Below are positions 8,765 to 18,294 of a stretch of DNA of 37,554 bases, in pieces. The stretch covers positions 1-37,554 of the forward strand of contig CANQAA010000006.1 of NCBI GenBank assembly GCA_947589395.1, in the 5' to 3' direction. Each line of letters starts with the position of its first letter. The first letter of the stretch is position 1. The notes below the pieces were generated by a model, which searched no databases, was not told where the DNA came from, and saw only the letters and a program-made list of their open reading frames with translations. The position numbers and the translations under genes are program-made. The stretch comes from an uncultured Clostridia bacterium (GTDB lineage Bacteria > Bacillota > Clostridia > Christensenellales > CAG-917).

Positions 8765-9597
8765 TTGGCATCAAACATTCCAACTCAAACAAAGTATATT
8801 ATTTCGATCCCATCGGCATAGAGTTTGAAAAGGGCGACGGGGTCATCATAGAGACGGCGCTCGGGCTCGACCTCGCAGAAGTGGTGATGAAAAACTCCCA
8901 AGTGGACGACAGTGAAGTCGTGCAGCCCTTAAAACCCGTCATACGCAAAGCGAACGAGGAGGACTTCAAAAAACTCGAAAAGAACAAGCAGGACAAGGAA
9001 GAAGCCCTGAAGATAATCCGCGAAAAGGCGGCGGAGCTGAACATAGACATGAAGCTCGTCGACGCGGAATATACCTTTGAGCGCACGAAACTCATCTTTT
9101 ACTTCACGGCGGAAGGCAGAGTGGACTTCCGCGAGCTCGTCAAGGTGCTCGCCTCCATCTTCAAAGTGAGGATAGAGCTTCGCCAGATCTACGAGCGCGA
9201 CGACGCCAAGATGAGAGGCGCGCTCGCCCCGTGCGGCAGGGAGTGCTGCTGCTCGACTCACCTTCCCGAGTTTGAAAAAGTCTCCATCAAGATGGCAAAA
9301 ATTCAAGGGCTCTCGCTCAATCCGCAAAAGATCAACGGCGTGTGCGGCAGGCTCATGTGCTGTCTGAAGTACGAAAACGACTATTACGCGGAGACTTTCC
9401 GCCTCATGCCGAAAGTGGGAAGCAAGGTCAAGACGAGCGACGGCGAGGGCGTGGTCGAATCAAACGATCTTTTAAGCCAAACCGCAAAGGTCAAGGTCAT
9501 GCTCAAGGACGGCAGTTTTGACGCGCGCACATATCATATAAGCGATATGCACATTCTCGAAAGACAAAACGAAGCGGAAATTGACGAGGAGGAATAA
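8752..9597 (+). CDS. ricT: PSP1-domain protein, RicT/YaaT family
   Basis: 281 aa; GRECCCSTHLPEF..VSIKMAKIQGLSLNPQKINGVCGRLMCCLKYE signature; tmk-holB-yaaT context. Confidence 0.93.
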   Translation: MATVIGIKHSNSNKVYYFDPIGIEFEKGDGVIIETALGLDLAEVVMKNSQVDDSEVVQPLKPVIRKANEEDFKKLEKNKQDKEEALKIIREKAAELNIDMKLVDAEYTFERTKLIFYFTAEGRVDFRELVKVLASIFKVRIELRQIYERDDAKMRGALAPCGRECCCSTHLPEFEKVSIKMAKIQGLSLNPQKINGVCGRLMCCLKYENDYYAETFRLMPKVGSKVKTSDGEGVVESNDLLSQTAKVKVMLKDGSFDARTYHISDMHILERQNEAEIDEEE

Positions 9598-9605
9598 TTT
9601 AGGCG

Positions 9606-9626
9606 GACGATCGCCCGCCTCTTTTG
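9606..9626 (+). terminator. Possible terminator after ricT
   Basis: AGGCGG-ACGATCGC-CCGCCT followed by CTTTT. Confidence 0.4.
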
Positions 9627-9679
9627 TGCTCAGATCTTTTGTACAAGCCTAATATGGGCAAAATTGACAACAATATTCT

Positions 9680-10513
9680 ATGGAACAGCCAAATTTGAAA
9701 GATATAATTTTGAATGCAGGTTTCAAATTCAACAAAAATCTCGGTCAAAATTTTATCTCGGACAAGAACCTGCTCGACGCCATCGTCGCCGACAGCGGAG
9801 TGAATGAAAATGACGTCGTCGTGGAGATCGGAACGGGCGGCGGCACTCTCACCCGCGCGCTCTCCGAAAAAGCGGGGCGCGTCATTTCGTTTGAAGTGGA
9901 CAAAACTTTGAAGCCCGTGCTCGACGTGACGCTTGCGGGAGCAAACAACGTCGAGGTCGTCTTCAAGGACGTTTTGAAGATGTCCGACGAGGAGCTGAAA
10001 AGCGTCGTGGGTGAGCGCTTCAAGCTCGTCGCCAACTTGCCGTACTATATAACGACGCCGCTTATTATGCGCCTCATCGAAAGCGAACTTTTTGTTGAGA
10101 CCATCACGGTCATGGTGCAAAAGGAAGTCGCCGACAGGCTCGTGGCAAACGTGGGAAGCAAGGATTACGCCTCGATTTCGCTCGCGATACAGTCCTACGG
10201 CGAGGCGCATATCACGCGCACGGTCAAGCGTGACATGTTCTTTCCAAAGCCCAACGTGGACAGCGCCGTCGTCAAGATCACCCTCGACAAAACAAAGCTC
10301 GACGGCTACGACAAAGAGCTCGTGCATCATCTCATCCGCGCCGCCTTCGCAATGAGAAGAAAGACGCTCGTCAACAACCTCTCCGTCGCTTTTTCCATTT
10401 CAAAGGACGAGGCGACAAAAAAAGTCACGGACGCGGGATTTGCTCCCCTCATACGCGGCGAAGCCTTGAGCCTCGAGAACTTTTTGACCCTCTCAAGACA
10501 ATTTGAAAATTGA
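9680..10513 (+). CDS. rsmA: 16S rRNA (A1518/A1519) dimethyltransferase
   Basis: 277 aa; NLGQNFISDKNLLDAIV, VVEIGTGGGTLT, VANLPYYITTPLI. Confidence 0.96.
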   Translation: MEQPNLKDIILNAGFKFNKNLGQNFISDKNLLDAIVADSGVNENDVVVEIGTGGGTLTRALSEKAGRVISFEVDKTLKPVLDVTLAGANNVEVVFKDVLKMSDEELKSVVGERFKLVANLPYYITTPLIMRLIESELFVETITVMVQKEVADRLVANVGSKDYASISLAIQSYGEAHITRTVKRDMFFPKPNVDSAVVKITLDKTKLDGYDKELVHHLIRAAFAMRRKTLVNNLSVAFSISKDEATKKVTDAGFAPLIRGEALSLENFLTLSRQFEN

Positions 10514-10559
10514 AATCAGGCTTACGACGCAAAATATTAGCCGCGTCCCGAAGCGCAAA

Positions 10560-10708
10560 AACCATGCCACAAACTTAAAGCGCGACCTCTCCGCTAAAAC
10601 ATAACTCGGCGCTCAAAACGCACAACTCAAATTACTCAAAAAACATATAACTCTAAGCGTTCAAAAATAATAACTCTACACGCTCAAATAACATGACCCA
10701 AAACATTC
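10560..10708. repeat. Degenerate ~19-25 bp tandem repeat
   Basis: Iterated AAAAnnATAACTCnnnnCGCTC-like words between rsmA and the S8 protease. Confidence 0.45.
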
Positions 10709-10736
10709 AAAAAACGCGACCTGTGTCGCGTTTTTT
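10709..10736. terminator. Bidirectional intrinsic terminator between convergent genes
   Basis: AAAAAACGCGAC-CTGT-GTCGCGTTTTTT. Confidence 0.8.
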
Positions 10737-10777
10737 AGATATTTTTTTGAAAGCGTGTTGATTTTTGACTTAAAAGC

Positions 10778-12622
10778 CTAATTCTTGCTTGTCGTTTGGC
10801 TCTCGCGCTTTTTGCGCTTGGATATGACAACGACTGCCGCGACCGCCGAAGCGAATATGAGAATGAAAACGATCAGCATGCTCAGATCCAACGGCCGCAA
10901 AATGAAGGACACGACGTGCGCGCTGAACGCGTAGTCCTTGTAATCTATGCGCGGATTGTCGCCGTATTGGGCGCTGATGAGATAGTCTCCCGGCTTTTCG
11001 GGCTTGAAGTCGAAGGTCGGCCCCGACGCCCTGTACTCCCCATTGACGTACCACTTGACCATGAGCGGCGCAAGATACTTAAGCCCCGTCAGCGTGAACG
11101 TGGTGGTCTCTTGAGTGTAAAGTCTGCCGCTTGTGGGCGCGACCCTCGCGCTGTTGTCCGCGTTTTTCAAGTAAGTCACTCTGACGTCGCCCACGAGATA
11201 GTTGAGATATTCGATGAAAATGGGAAGTTCCTCTTCAAACGTCACGTTGCCTACGCTCAGCGACGCTACGAGCCTCGTGCTGCCGAACTTTTGCGGATCG
11301 TAGCAAAACTCCACGCCCTGCGAGAGCTCCGTCTCGTTGCCCTCCTCGTCGACGAGCGTCCAATCCACGAGCTCGTCGTAGTCGGGATCAGTCTCGCCGT
11401 AGGGCAAGATCTTGGCGATGAGGTTGATCTTTTGCACCTTGTTTGCGCGCATATACACGACGTTTTTGAAGTCCCCGCTGCCAAACGTGCCGTCGTGGCT
11501 GAGCTCGAGCCCTGTCGGCGTCTCGAACTCGTACACGGTGTTGTCAAAGTCCTGCCCCGCTATCGCGCCGAAGTCGAGCAGGGATATGGTTTCGTTTTTG
11601 TAGTTTATCTTTTCGGACTCCAGATTGCTCATCATTCTGCCAAGCTCTCGTCCGCCCACGCCGCTCGCGCCTTCAGACGTCCTTCTCAGCTTCAAAAGCG
11701 CCGCCGCAAACGAGGCGATGGGAGTGGACGCGCTCGTGCCGTTCATGAGCCTATATGTGTTGCCGCTCGCGCTCGACGCCGTGTATATTCCCTGTCCCGG
11801 AGACGCCATATCGTAGGCAGAGCCGTAGTTGGAAGTGGAATATACGCCGCCATCTTCTGACATATTCATCACGCCGAACACGCCGTCCATAGCCGCAGGA
11901 TAAAAGGTGTTTTCCGCCCTCGCGCTGCTGAGACCGTTGTTCCCCGCCGCCGCGACGATGAGGGAGGTGCGGGAGGCGCTTTCGACTGCGTATCTGAGCT
12001 TTGTGTCGTTCACCCAATCCGTGCTTCTCATGTCCGACGCGAGCAAGCCCAAAGAGAGATTTATGACGTCCGCGCCGTGCTCGGAAGCGTAAGTTATCGC
12101 CCTCGTCACGGACTCTATCGCAAAGGAGCTCTTGTTTGTCGTGTTCGCCTTTATCGGCATGATCTTTATGTAATTTTGAAGGTCAAATTCCTTTATGAAC
12201 ATCGCGATTATGCCCGCGACGCCGTTGCCGTGCTTGTCGCTCGAAGCGTCGGAAAGATCGCTCTTTGTCGACCCCGTATACGAGTTGTAACCCGCGACGT
12301 TTCCCTGCTCGTCCGTCAGCAAAACGCCGGAAAACAACTCGTGAGAAGCGTCTATGCCCGTGTCCACGACCGCAACTATTATGGGCTTTTCGAGTTTGCT
12401 CTTGTCAAGAGAGGCGATCTTCGCCTTTGCCTCGCCCAAATTCAGAGCGTCGTAATACCATAGCTCGCTCGTTTCCTTTCCGCCGAAGTTGCCCTGAGGG
12501 ACAGCCTCGCTCGATTTTGACAACAGGAAAAGTTCCGCGCCCGCGATCAACGCGCAAATGAGAAGCGCAAGCGTCAAAAGCATGATGAGCGCTATTCTGA
12601 ATTTTCCTCTACGTCCCGACAT
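10778..12622 (-). CDS. Subtilisin-like S8 serine peptidase, N-terminal and C-terminal TM segments
   Basis: 614 aa; catalytic motifs VAVVDTGIDASHE, KHGNGVAGI, NGTSASTPIASF; N-terminal hydrophobic segment; C-terminal TM then KRKKRE. Confidence 0.9.
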   Translation of the reverse strand: MSGRRGKFRIALIMLLTLALLICALIAGAELFLLSKSSEAVPQGNFGGKETSELWYYDALNLGEAKAKIASLDKSKLEKPIIVAVVDTGIDASHELFSGVLLTDEQGNVAGYNSYTGSTKSDLSDASSDKHGNGVAGIIAMFIKEFDLQNYIKIMPIKANTTNKSSFAIESVTRAITYASEHGADVINLSLGLLASDMRSTDWVNDTKLRYAVESASRTSLIVAAAGNNGLSSARAENTFYPAAMDGVFGVMNMSEDGGVYSTSNYGSAYDMASPGQGIYTASSASGNTYRLMNGTSASTPIASFAAALLKLRRTSEGASGVGGRELGRMMSNLESEKINYKNETISLLDFGAIAGQDFDNTVYEFETPTGLELSHDGTFGSGDFKNVVYMRANKVQKINLIAKILPYGETDPDYDELVDWTLVDEEGNETELSQGVEFCYDPQKFGSTRLVASLSVGNVTFEEELPIFIEYLNYLVGDVRVTYLKNADNSARVAPTSGRLYTQETTTFTLTGLKYLAPLMVKWYVNGEYRASGPTFDFKPEKPGDYLISAQYGDNPRIDYKDYAFSAHVVSFILRPLDLSMLIVFILIFASAVAAVVVISKRKKRESQTTSKN

Positions 12623-12675
12623 TTTCCCTCCAAAATCGATAGTTTATCTCTTCAAATCGAGTTGATAAAACCATT

Positions 12676-14118
12676 TTATTGCTCGTTGAGCTTTGCAAGC
12701 GAAACTTCGAGGCGACGAATGCTCTCCCTCTTTTTGAGAGCGAGCGCCATCTCTATCGCGCCTCCGGGAGTGACGGCCGCGTCGGTCAGAGCAACTCGCA
12801 TGCTGAACATGACCTGTCCGCCCTTGAGCCCGTTTTGCTCTGCCGCCGCCTTCACGCATTCCTTGACGCCGTCCTCGCTCCAATCCTCGAGGCCTCTTAG
12901 CGCCTCGAGCGCGACTGCTACCGCGCGCTTTGCGACGTCGAGGTCGACCTTCATCTTTTGATGGACGTACATGTTCGCGTCAAAGTTGCCGAACTCTTTC
13001 AAAAACGCGAGCTTTTCGGATATTTCGCCAAGCACGTCGACTCTTGTGCGCATGAGCTTTGCAAGCTCGAACTCGTCGACGTCCATGCCCTCGACCGCGC
13101 CGTCTATATACGGCTTTGCGACCTCGAAGAACTCCTCGTCGGTCATGGCTTTGAGATACTCGCCGTTGAGCCATCTCATCTTTTGCTCGTCGAATATGGA
13201 CGAACTCTTTGAAATGCCGTCCGTGTCGAACGCCTCGATCATCTCCCGCATGGTCATCTTTTCGCGGTTGTCCTTCGGACACCACCCGAGAAGCGCGATG
13301 TAGTTGACGATCGCCTGAGGCAGATACCCTTTTGCCAAAAAGTCTTCAAAATTCGCGTCGCCGTAGCGTTTTGAGAGCTTTCTTTGCGCGTCCTTCATGA
13401 TGGGCGGCAGGTGCATATACTTTGGTCTCTCCCAGCCGAACGCGTCGTAGATGAGGTTATATTTGGGCGTGGAGCTAAGATACTCCGTGCCGCGAATGAC
13501 GTGGGTGATGCCCATTAGGTGATCGTCCACGACGTTTGCGAAGTTGTAAGTGGGAAGCCCGTCGGACTTGAGAAGAACTCCGTCCTCGATGTCCGCGCTG
13601 TCCACGCTTATCTTGCCAAAGACCATGTCCTCGTACTCGCTCACCACCCCTTCGGGCACTTTTTGGCGGATGACGTAGGGCACGCCCGCTTTGAGTTTCG
13701 CCTCGACCTCTTCTTTTGAAAGGTTTCTGCAATGCTTGTCGTAGGTCGCGACGCCGTTTTCGTCCTTGAGGCTCGCAAGCCTCTCCTTGTCGCAAAAGCA
13801 ATAGTACGCGCCGCCAAGCCTCACGAGCTCTTCGGCATAGCGCTTGTATATGCCCATGCGCTCGGTCTGCACATACGGGCCGTAGCCGCCGTCCTTGTTT
13901 GGACCCTCGTCGTAGCTGATGCCCGCCTTGTCAAGCGTGCGATAGATCATCTCCACCGCGCCTTCGACCTTGCGCTCCTGATCCGTGTCCTCTATGCGGA
14001 GGATGAACTTGCCCCCGTTCTTCTTCGCAAAAAGATAGGCGTAAAGCCCTGTGCGCAGGTTGCCGATGTGCATGAACCCCGTAGGAGACGGGGCAAATCT
14101 TGTTCTCACTTCACTCAT
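12676..14118 (-). CDS. gltX: Glutamyl-tRNA synthetase
   Basis: 480 aa; RFAPSPTGFMHIGNLRTGLYAYLFAKK; KLSKRYGDA (KMSKS-like). Confidence 0.96.
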   Translation of the reverse strand: MSEVRTRFAPSPTGFMHIGNLRTGLYAYLFAKKNGGKFILRIEDTDQERKVEGAVEMIYRTLDKAGISYDEGPNKDGGYGPYVQTERMGIYKRYAEELVRLGGAYYCFCDKERLASLKDENGVATYDKHCRNLSKEEVEAKLKAGVPYVIRQKVPEGVVSEYEDMVFGKISVDSADIEDGVLLKSDGLPTYNFANVVDDHLMGITHVIRGTEYLSSTPKYNLIYDAFGWERPKYMHLPPIMKDAQRKLSKRYGDANFEDFLAKGYLPQAIVNYIALLGWCPKDNREKMTMREMIEAFDTDGISKSSSIFDEQKMRWLNGEYLKAMTDEEFFEVAKPYIDGAVEGMDVDEFELAKLMRTRVDVLGEISEKLAFLKEFGNFDANMYVHQKMKVDLDVAKRAVAVALEALRGLEDWSEDGVKECVKAAAEQNGLKGGQVMFSMRVALTDAAVTPGGAIEMALALKKRESIRRLEVSLAKLNEQ

Positions 14119-14845
14119 AAAAGAATATCCCTTCTTTCAAAATCGAATCCATACTGTTTTTCAGGTTGCTAAGCCTGTTGTTTTCCTCAAACGAATAATA
14201 GTTGCTCCCCGAAAAGATGAAGTGGTCGAGCAGCTCCACCTTGACGTTCGCAAGAGTTATCATCAGCTGAAAGGTCATGTCGACGTCCGCCTTTGACGGC
14301 TCGACCGCGCCGCTCGGATGATTGTGAGCGAGCACTATCCCGCTCGCCTTTACGGTTAGGGCGAAGTCAACTATATTTCTCGTGGACATATCCACGCTGT
14401 CCCCGCTGCCCGTGTTGATGAGCTTTGTCGCGATGAGTTGTTCGTGCGAGTCGAGCGCCGCGACGTAGACGACCTCTTTCGTCTCGCCGAACAGCTTGTT
14501 CATGAGCGTCTGTCTCACCGCGCCTCTTCCCTTGAGTTTGTGGCGGGGATTGTCTATCTCGTTGAGGTACATTCTGAACACCTCAGGCAGATTGCTCAAA
14601 AATATCGCGGCGTTCATCGTCATGCCGTTCACTTTCGCGAGCCTCTCGGCAGAAGTGGACAGCACGGCGGAAAAAGAGCCGAACTCGTCGATGAGCCTGT
14701 GCGCGAGCGCGTTCGTGTCCCTGCGCGGAACGAAGGAAAACAGCAGATACTCGAGTACCTCATGCGGCTCGAGAGCTCCTATCCCGCTCTTTTGAATGCG
14801 CTCTCTCATGCGCTGTCTATGTCCGTCGTGTATCGCCTTTTCCAC
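14111..14845 (-). CDS. radC: RadC family JAB-domain protein (GTG start)
   Basis: 244 aa; HNHPSGAVEPSKADVDMT motif, N-terminal HhH-like region; 8-nt overlap with gltX. Confidence 0.92.
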   Translation of the reverse strand: MEKAIHDGHRQRMRERIQKSGIGALEPHEVLEYLLFSFVPRRDTNALAHRLIDEFGSFSAVLSTSAERLAKVNGMTMNAAIFLSNLPEVFRMYLNEIDNPRHKLKGRGAVRQTLMNKLFGETKEVVYVAALDSHEQLIATKLINTGSGDSVDMSTRNIVDFALTVKASGIVLAHNHPSGAVEPSKADVDMTFQLMITLANVKVELLDHFIFSGSNYYSFEENNRLSNLKNSMDSILKEGIFFYE

Positions 14846-14898
14846 AAGTCTTCCTTCTTTCGGATAATGTTATATTATAGCCTATCGCGTCTCAAAAA

Positions 14899-16566
14899 TC
14901 AACCCTCGTCGGGCTTTACGTTGCCGGGTAGATAAATGACGAACTCCGTAGTGCGCCCCTCGTGGGGTTCTTTTGCAAGTTCTATGCTGCCTCCGTGCGC
15001 CTCGATTATCTTTTTGCAAACGGCAAGCCCCAGCCCCGAGCCCTGATTGTTGCGGGACTTTTCGCCGACTACGAAGGGCGCAAACACGTCCCCAGCCTCG
15101 TCGTTTGAGATGCCGCTGCCGTCATCTCCCACAAAAATTTGCACTCCGCTGCCGTCCGACGCTCTCGTCACGTCGACAAAAAGCGTCGTGCCCTCGCCCG
15201 CGTACTTGAAGAAGTTGTTGACGAGATTGTCCAGCACCCTCACGAACTGCGCCTTGTCAACGTCCGCAAAAAGTCTCTCTTCGCTTATGTCCGCCTCGAG
15301 GCGTCTGCCGCTGATCTCAAACTCGTCGTAGCGCCCCGCAAGATATATCCTCACGAGCTCCGCCACGTCGAGGGTCTCCTTTGAGAGCAAAAAGTCCGGG
15401 TGATCGAGCTTGCTGTACTCGTAAAACTCGTTGATGAGGTCGCTCATGTGCTCGGACTTGGTCAAAATGAGGTTGAGATATTTTTGCTTGTCCTCCTCTT
15501 TGATGAGCCCGTCCCTCATCGCCTTTGAAAAGCCCTGAATGACGGTCATGGGCGTCTTGAGGTCGTGAGAGAGCCCCGCGAGCATGCGCTGTTTGTCCTG
15601 CTCGAGCGCCTTTCGCTGCTCTTCGGACGCATTGAGCAAATTGACCATTTCGTTGAAGCCTTCGACGAGCTGCTCGAACTCCTTCGTGCCGCGATAGGTC
15701 AAATTGCCCCTGTAGTCGCCCTTTGCGAACTCGCTCATCGCCGCGCCGAGCGCCTTGAGCGGCCTTTGAACGTGGCGGTTGATGTAGCGTATATAAAAGA
15801 TGATGACGACAGCCATCAAAATGGCGACTCCGCTCGCCACGATGATGACGAAGATATACGTCGGCGTGCCGTCCTCTTCGTTTGAATCGAGATAAACGGC
15901 AAAATAGTTTTCGCCGCCCCACTCGAACTCGAATTTTTCCATTATGTCCCCGTTTGAGGAGGAGTTGAACACGAGCAGGTCGTACTCCCGCTGAGTGTAG
16001 TGCGTCTTCGTCGTCGGAAGCGTGCCCGCGCTTATCTTAAGATCGGAGTCCAAAAACAGATATTTGTCCGGAGTGCCGTCGGAGTACGACTTGATGATGA
16101 TATAGCTGTAAAGCGAGTTGTTCTCCTCGAATTTGAGCGATCTCACGCTCTCGCCCGAGCCGTGACGAATTATGCAATCAAGCTCCTCTAAGGTATAGGA
16201 ACGCTTCTCCTTGCTCGTCGACCAAACCACCTCGCCGCTCATATTCACGATGTCCAGCCACCCGCGTTTGCCAAAGATGGCGTCGACGGGAATTGCCGAA
16301 AACCTGCCCGATCTCAATTCGTCGCGATAGTTTTCTATCGTGCGAACGTAAATATTGACGGTGTCCGAGCGCGACATCCAATACGCGAAGCCGAAAATGA
16401 GGGAAACCGCGATCACGACGAAGAGCGTGAAGGTCAAAAATCCGCGAATGAGCAACGCGACGAAACTCCGATTGTCTATGTGCGGCAGATCGGAGGGCTT
16501 CCTTTTGCGTTTTGCGCTTATGTCGACGGTGTTTTTCCCCTTCAGGGAGTTATCCGAGCTTTTCAA
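14899..16566 (-). CDS. Sensor histidine kinase (HAMP, HisKA, HATPase)
   Basis: 555 aa; two TM segments, GLSHDLKTPMTVIQGF H-box, DDGSGISNDEAGDVFAPF, GSGLGLAVCKKI. Confidence 0.95.
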   Translation of the reverse strand: MKSSDNSLKGKNTVDISAKRKRKPSDLPHIDNRSFVALLIRGFLTFTLFVVIAVSLIFGFAYWMSRSDTVNIYVRTIENYRDELRSGRFSAIPVDAIFGKRGWLDIVNMSGEVVWSTSKEKRSYTLEELDCIIRHGSGESVRSLKFEENNSLYSYIIIKSYSDGTPDKYLFLDSDLKISAGTLPTTKTHYTQREYDLLVFNSSSNGDIMEKFEFEWGGENYFAVYLDSNEEDGTPTYIFVIIVASGVAILMAVVIIFYIRYINRHVQRPLKALGAAMSEFAKGDYRGNLTYRGTKEFEQLVEGFNEMVNLLNASEEQRKALEQDKQRMLAGLSHDLKTPMTVIQGFSKAMRDGLIKEEDKQKYLNLILTKSEHMSDLINEFYEYSKLDHPDFLLSKETLDVAELVRIYLAGRYDEFEISGRRLEADISEERLFADVDKAQFVRVLDNLVNNFFKYAGEGTTLFVDVTRASDGSGVQIFVGDDGSGISNDEAGDVFAPFVVGEKSRNNQGSGLGLAVCKKIIEAHGGSIELAKEPHEGRTTEFVIYLPGNVKPDEG

Positions 16567-17254
16567 TTTTGTAGCCTAACCCCCTCACGGTCTTGATGTA
16601 TTGCGGGTTTTTTGGGTCGTCCTCGATCTTGTCCCGCAAGTTGGAGATGTGCACCATCATGGTGTTGTCGTCGTTGGAATAATAGTCCCCGTTGACTTCT
16701 TCGTATATCTGCATCTTTGTGAAGACTCTGCCCGGCGACTTCATGAGCAAGATCAAAATCTTGTATTCCATCGCAGTGAGCGAGATGGGCTGACCGCGCT
16801 TTTCGAGCGTGAGCTGATGAGTGTCCAAAACGAGCTCTCCGAGCACGAGTTTGCCCTCGTCCTTTTTTTGCTGCGCCGCGCCGCCCATGTTGTAAAAGCG
16901 CCTGAGCAACGCGTTGACGCGGGCGATGAGCTCGAGCGGATTGAAGGGCTTGACCATATAGTCGTCCGCCCCCAAGTTGAGCCCCAATATCTTGTCGCTG
17001 TCAAGATGCGCGGCGGACAGGATGAGAATGGGAATGTTGCTCTTTTGCCTTATGTTCTTGGTGAGCTCATAGCCGTTCATTTTGGGCATCATGATGTCGA
17101 CGACGGCAAGGTCTATCTTCTCTTTGTTGAATATCTCGAGCGCCTCCTCTCCGTCCTTAGCCCAAAACAACTCGTAGTTCTCGTTTTCGAAGTAGAGCTT
17201 GATCAAATTCACTATATCCCCGTCGTCTTCGGCGAGCAAGATCCTGAAATTCAT
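16550..17254 (-). CDS. OmpR-family response regulator
   Basis: 234 aa; receiver DD..D..K pattern, winged-helix C-terminus; overlaps the kinase start by 17 nt. Confidence 0.95.
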   Translation of the reverse strand: MNFRILLAEDDGDIVNLIKLYFENENYELFWAKDGEEALEIFNKEKIDLAVVDIMMPKMNGYELTKNIRQKSNIPILILSAAHLDSDKILGLNLGADDYMVKPFNPLELIARVNALLRRFYNMGGAAQQKKDEGKLVLGELVLDTHQLTLEKRGQPISLTAMEYKILILLMKSPGRVFTKMQIYEEVNGDYYSNDDNTMMVHISNLRDKIEDDPKNPQYIKTVRGLGYKIEKLG

Positions 17255-17500
17255 ATATTACCTCTTTAGTATTATAACATAAATTTGAAAGATATCAACC
17301 TCTTTATGTTTTATTTGCCCGCTGCAAAGCCCAGACGCGCATTTTGCGGAATTCGGATTTGACTTTGAAAAGCGCACGGCCTTTCAAAGTCCGATCGAAC
17401 TTGAAAACGCGACAAGTTTTCTTTGGGAACAGACGACGATCATAAAACTTTCGAGCTCATCATTTCGCCCATGCTCGCATATAGTTTTCAAGAGGTAATT

Positions 17501-18232
17501 ATGACGCAAAAAGAAATCATCGTTTTGAGCGGCGGGGGTCACAAGGGCGTGGTCAAGCTCACTCTGAAGCAGGCGGGAACTTGCGCGGGGAGCTGCTCCG
17601 TTGACTTTCGTCCGCATGGCGCAAGACTATATCTCGTTGGCGATAACATCGCGGAAGTCGAACTTTACGACCTCAATTCGACGTTTGAAGTGCCGTTTTC
17701 GGCAACAAACGAGGTCGGGTGCGTGGTGCGCTCAAGCTCTCTCACTATGTTCGGAGGAGGGCTAAAGCGCAGCGATATGCTCCGTCGCCTCGACGAGCGC
17801 GCGGCAAAGCAAAAGGAGGAAAAACTCGCAAAAGCGCCCAACTCACACGACGCGCAGGGCGAGATAGACGCGCTCGGCGCGATCGCGGCGGACAGCTTTT
17901 TGAAGTACGACGGCAACAACTTCTACTACGCCGTCAAGCCTCAGCTCGACGAGATGTTCGTTTGCTACCCTCACGACGAACTGCTTGAGGACGCGGTGCA
18001 AAACTCGAAATGGGTGCGCATAGACGGCGAGGACGGCTACTACGTCGTGGGCGTCCTCTACGACGACAAAGAGCCTTCCTTCATCTGCTACGGCGTGCCC
18101 GAGCGGCAAAAGAACGCCTCTCCGCCGAGCGAGCTTGAAAATATGTGCGTGTGGCTCTCGGTTGCAGACGAGGGCGTCTTGGGCTATTGGCTGATATATC
18201 AATCCGCAAAGACGGGCGAGATCATCAAGTGA
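17501..18232 (+). CDS. Uncharacterised protein
   Basis: RBS AGAGGT upstream of ATG at 17501 (start moved from 17423); MTQKEIIVLSGGGHKGVVKLTLKQAG; no recognised domain. Confidence 0.75.
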   Translation: MTQKEIIVLSGGGHKGVVKLTLKQAGTCAGSCSVDFRPHGARLYLVGDNIAEVELYDLNSTFEVPFSATNEVGCVVRSSSLTMFGGGLKRSDMLRRLDERAAKQKEEKLAKAPNSHDAQGEIDALGAIAADSFLKYDGNNFYYAVKPQLDEMFVCYPHDELLEDAVQNSKWVRIDGEDGYYVVGVLYDDKEPSFICYGVPERQKNASPPSELENMCVWLSVADEGVLGYWLIYQSAKTGEIIK

Positions 18233-18255
18233 TTTGAAAAAATTTTGTATATGAA

Positions 18256-18279
18256 AACGGCGCGGATATCCGCGCCGTT
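18256..18279. terminator. Bidirectional terminator hairpin between convergent genes
   Basis: Perfect 24-nt palindrome AACGGCGCGGATATCCGCGCCGTT. Confidence 0.65.
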
Positions 18280-18294
18280 GTTGATTTACAGGTT

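Noticed and set aside
9599-10330. Minus-strand 243-aa ORF opposite rsmA
   Set aside because: Antisense to rsmA, no domain, starts inside a conserved gene.
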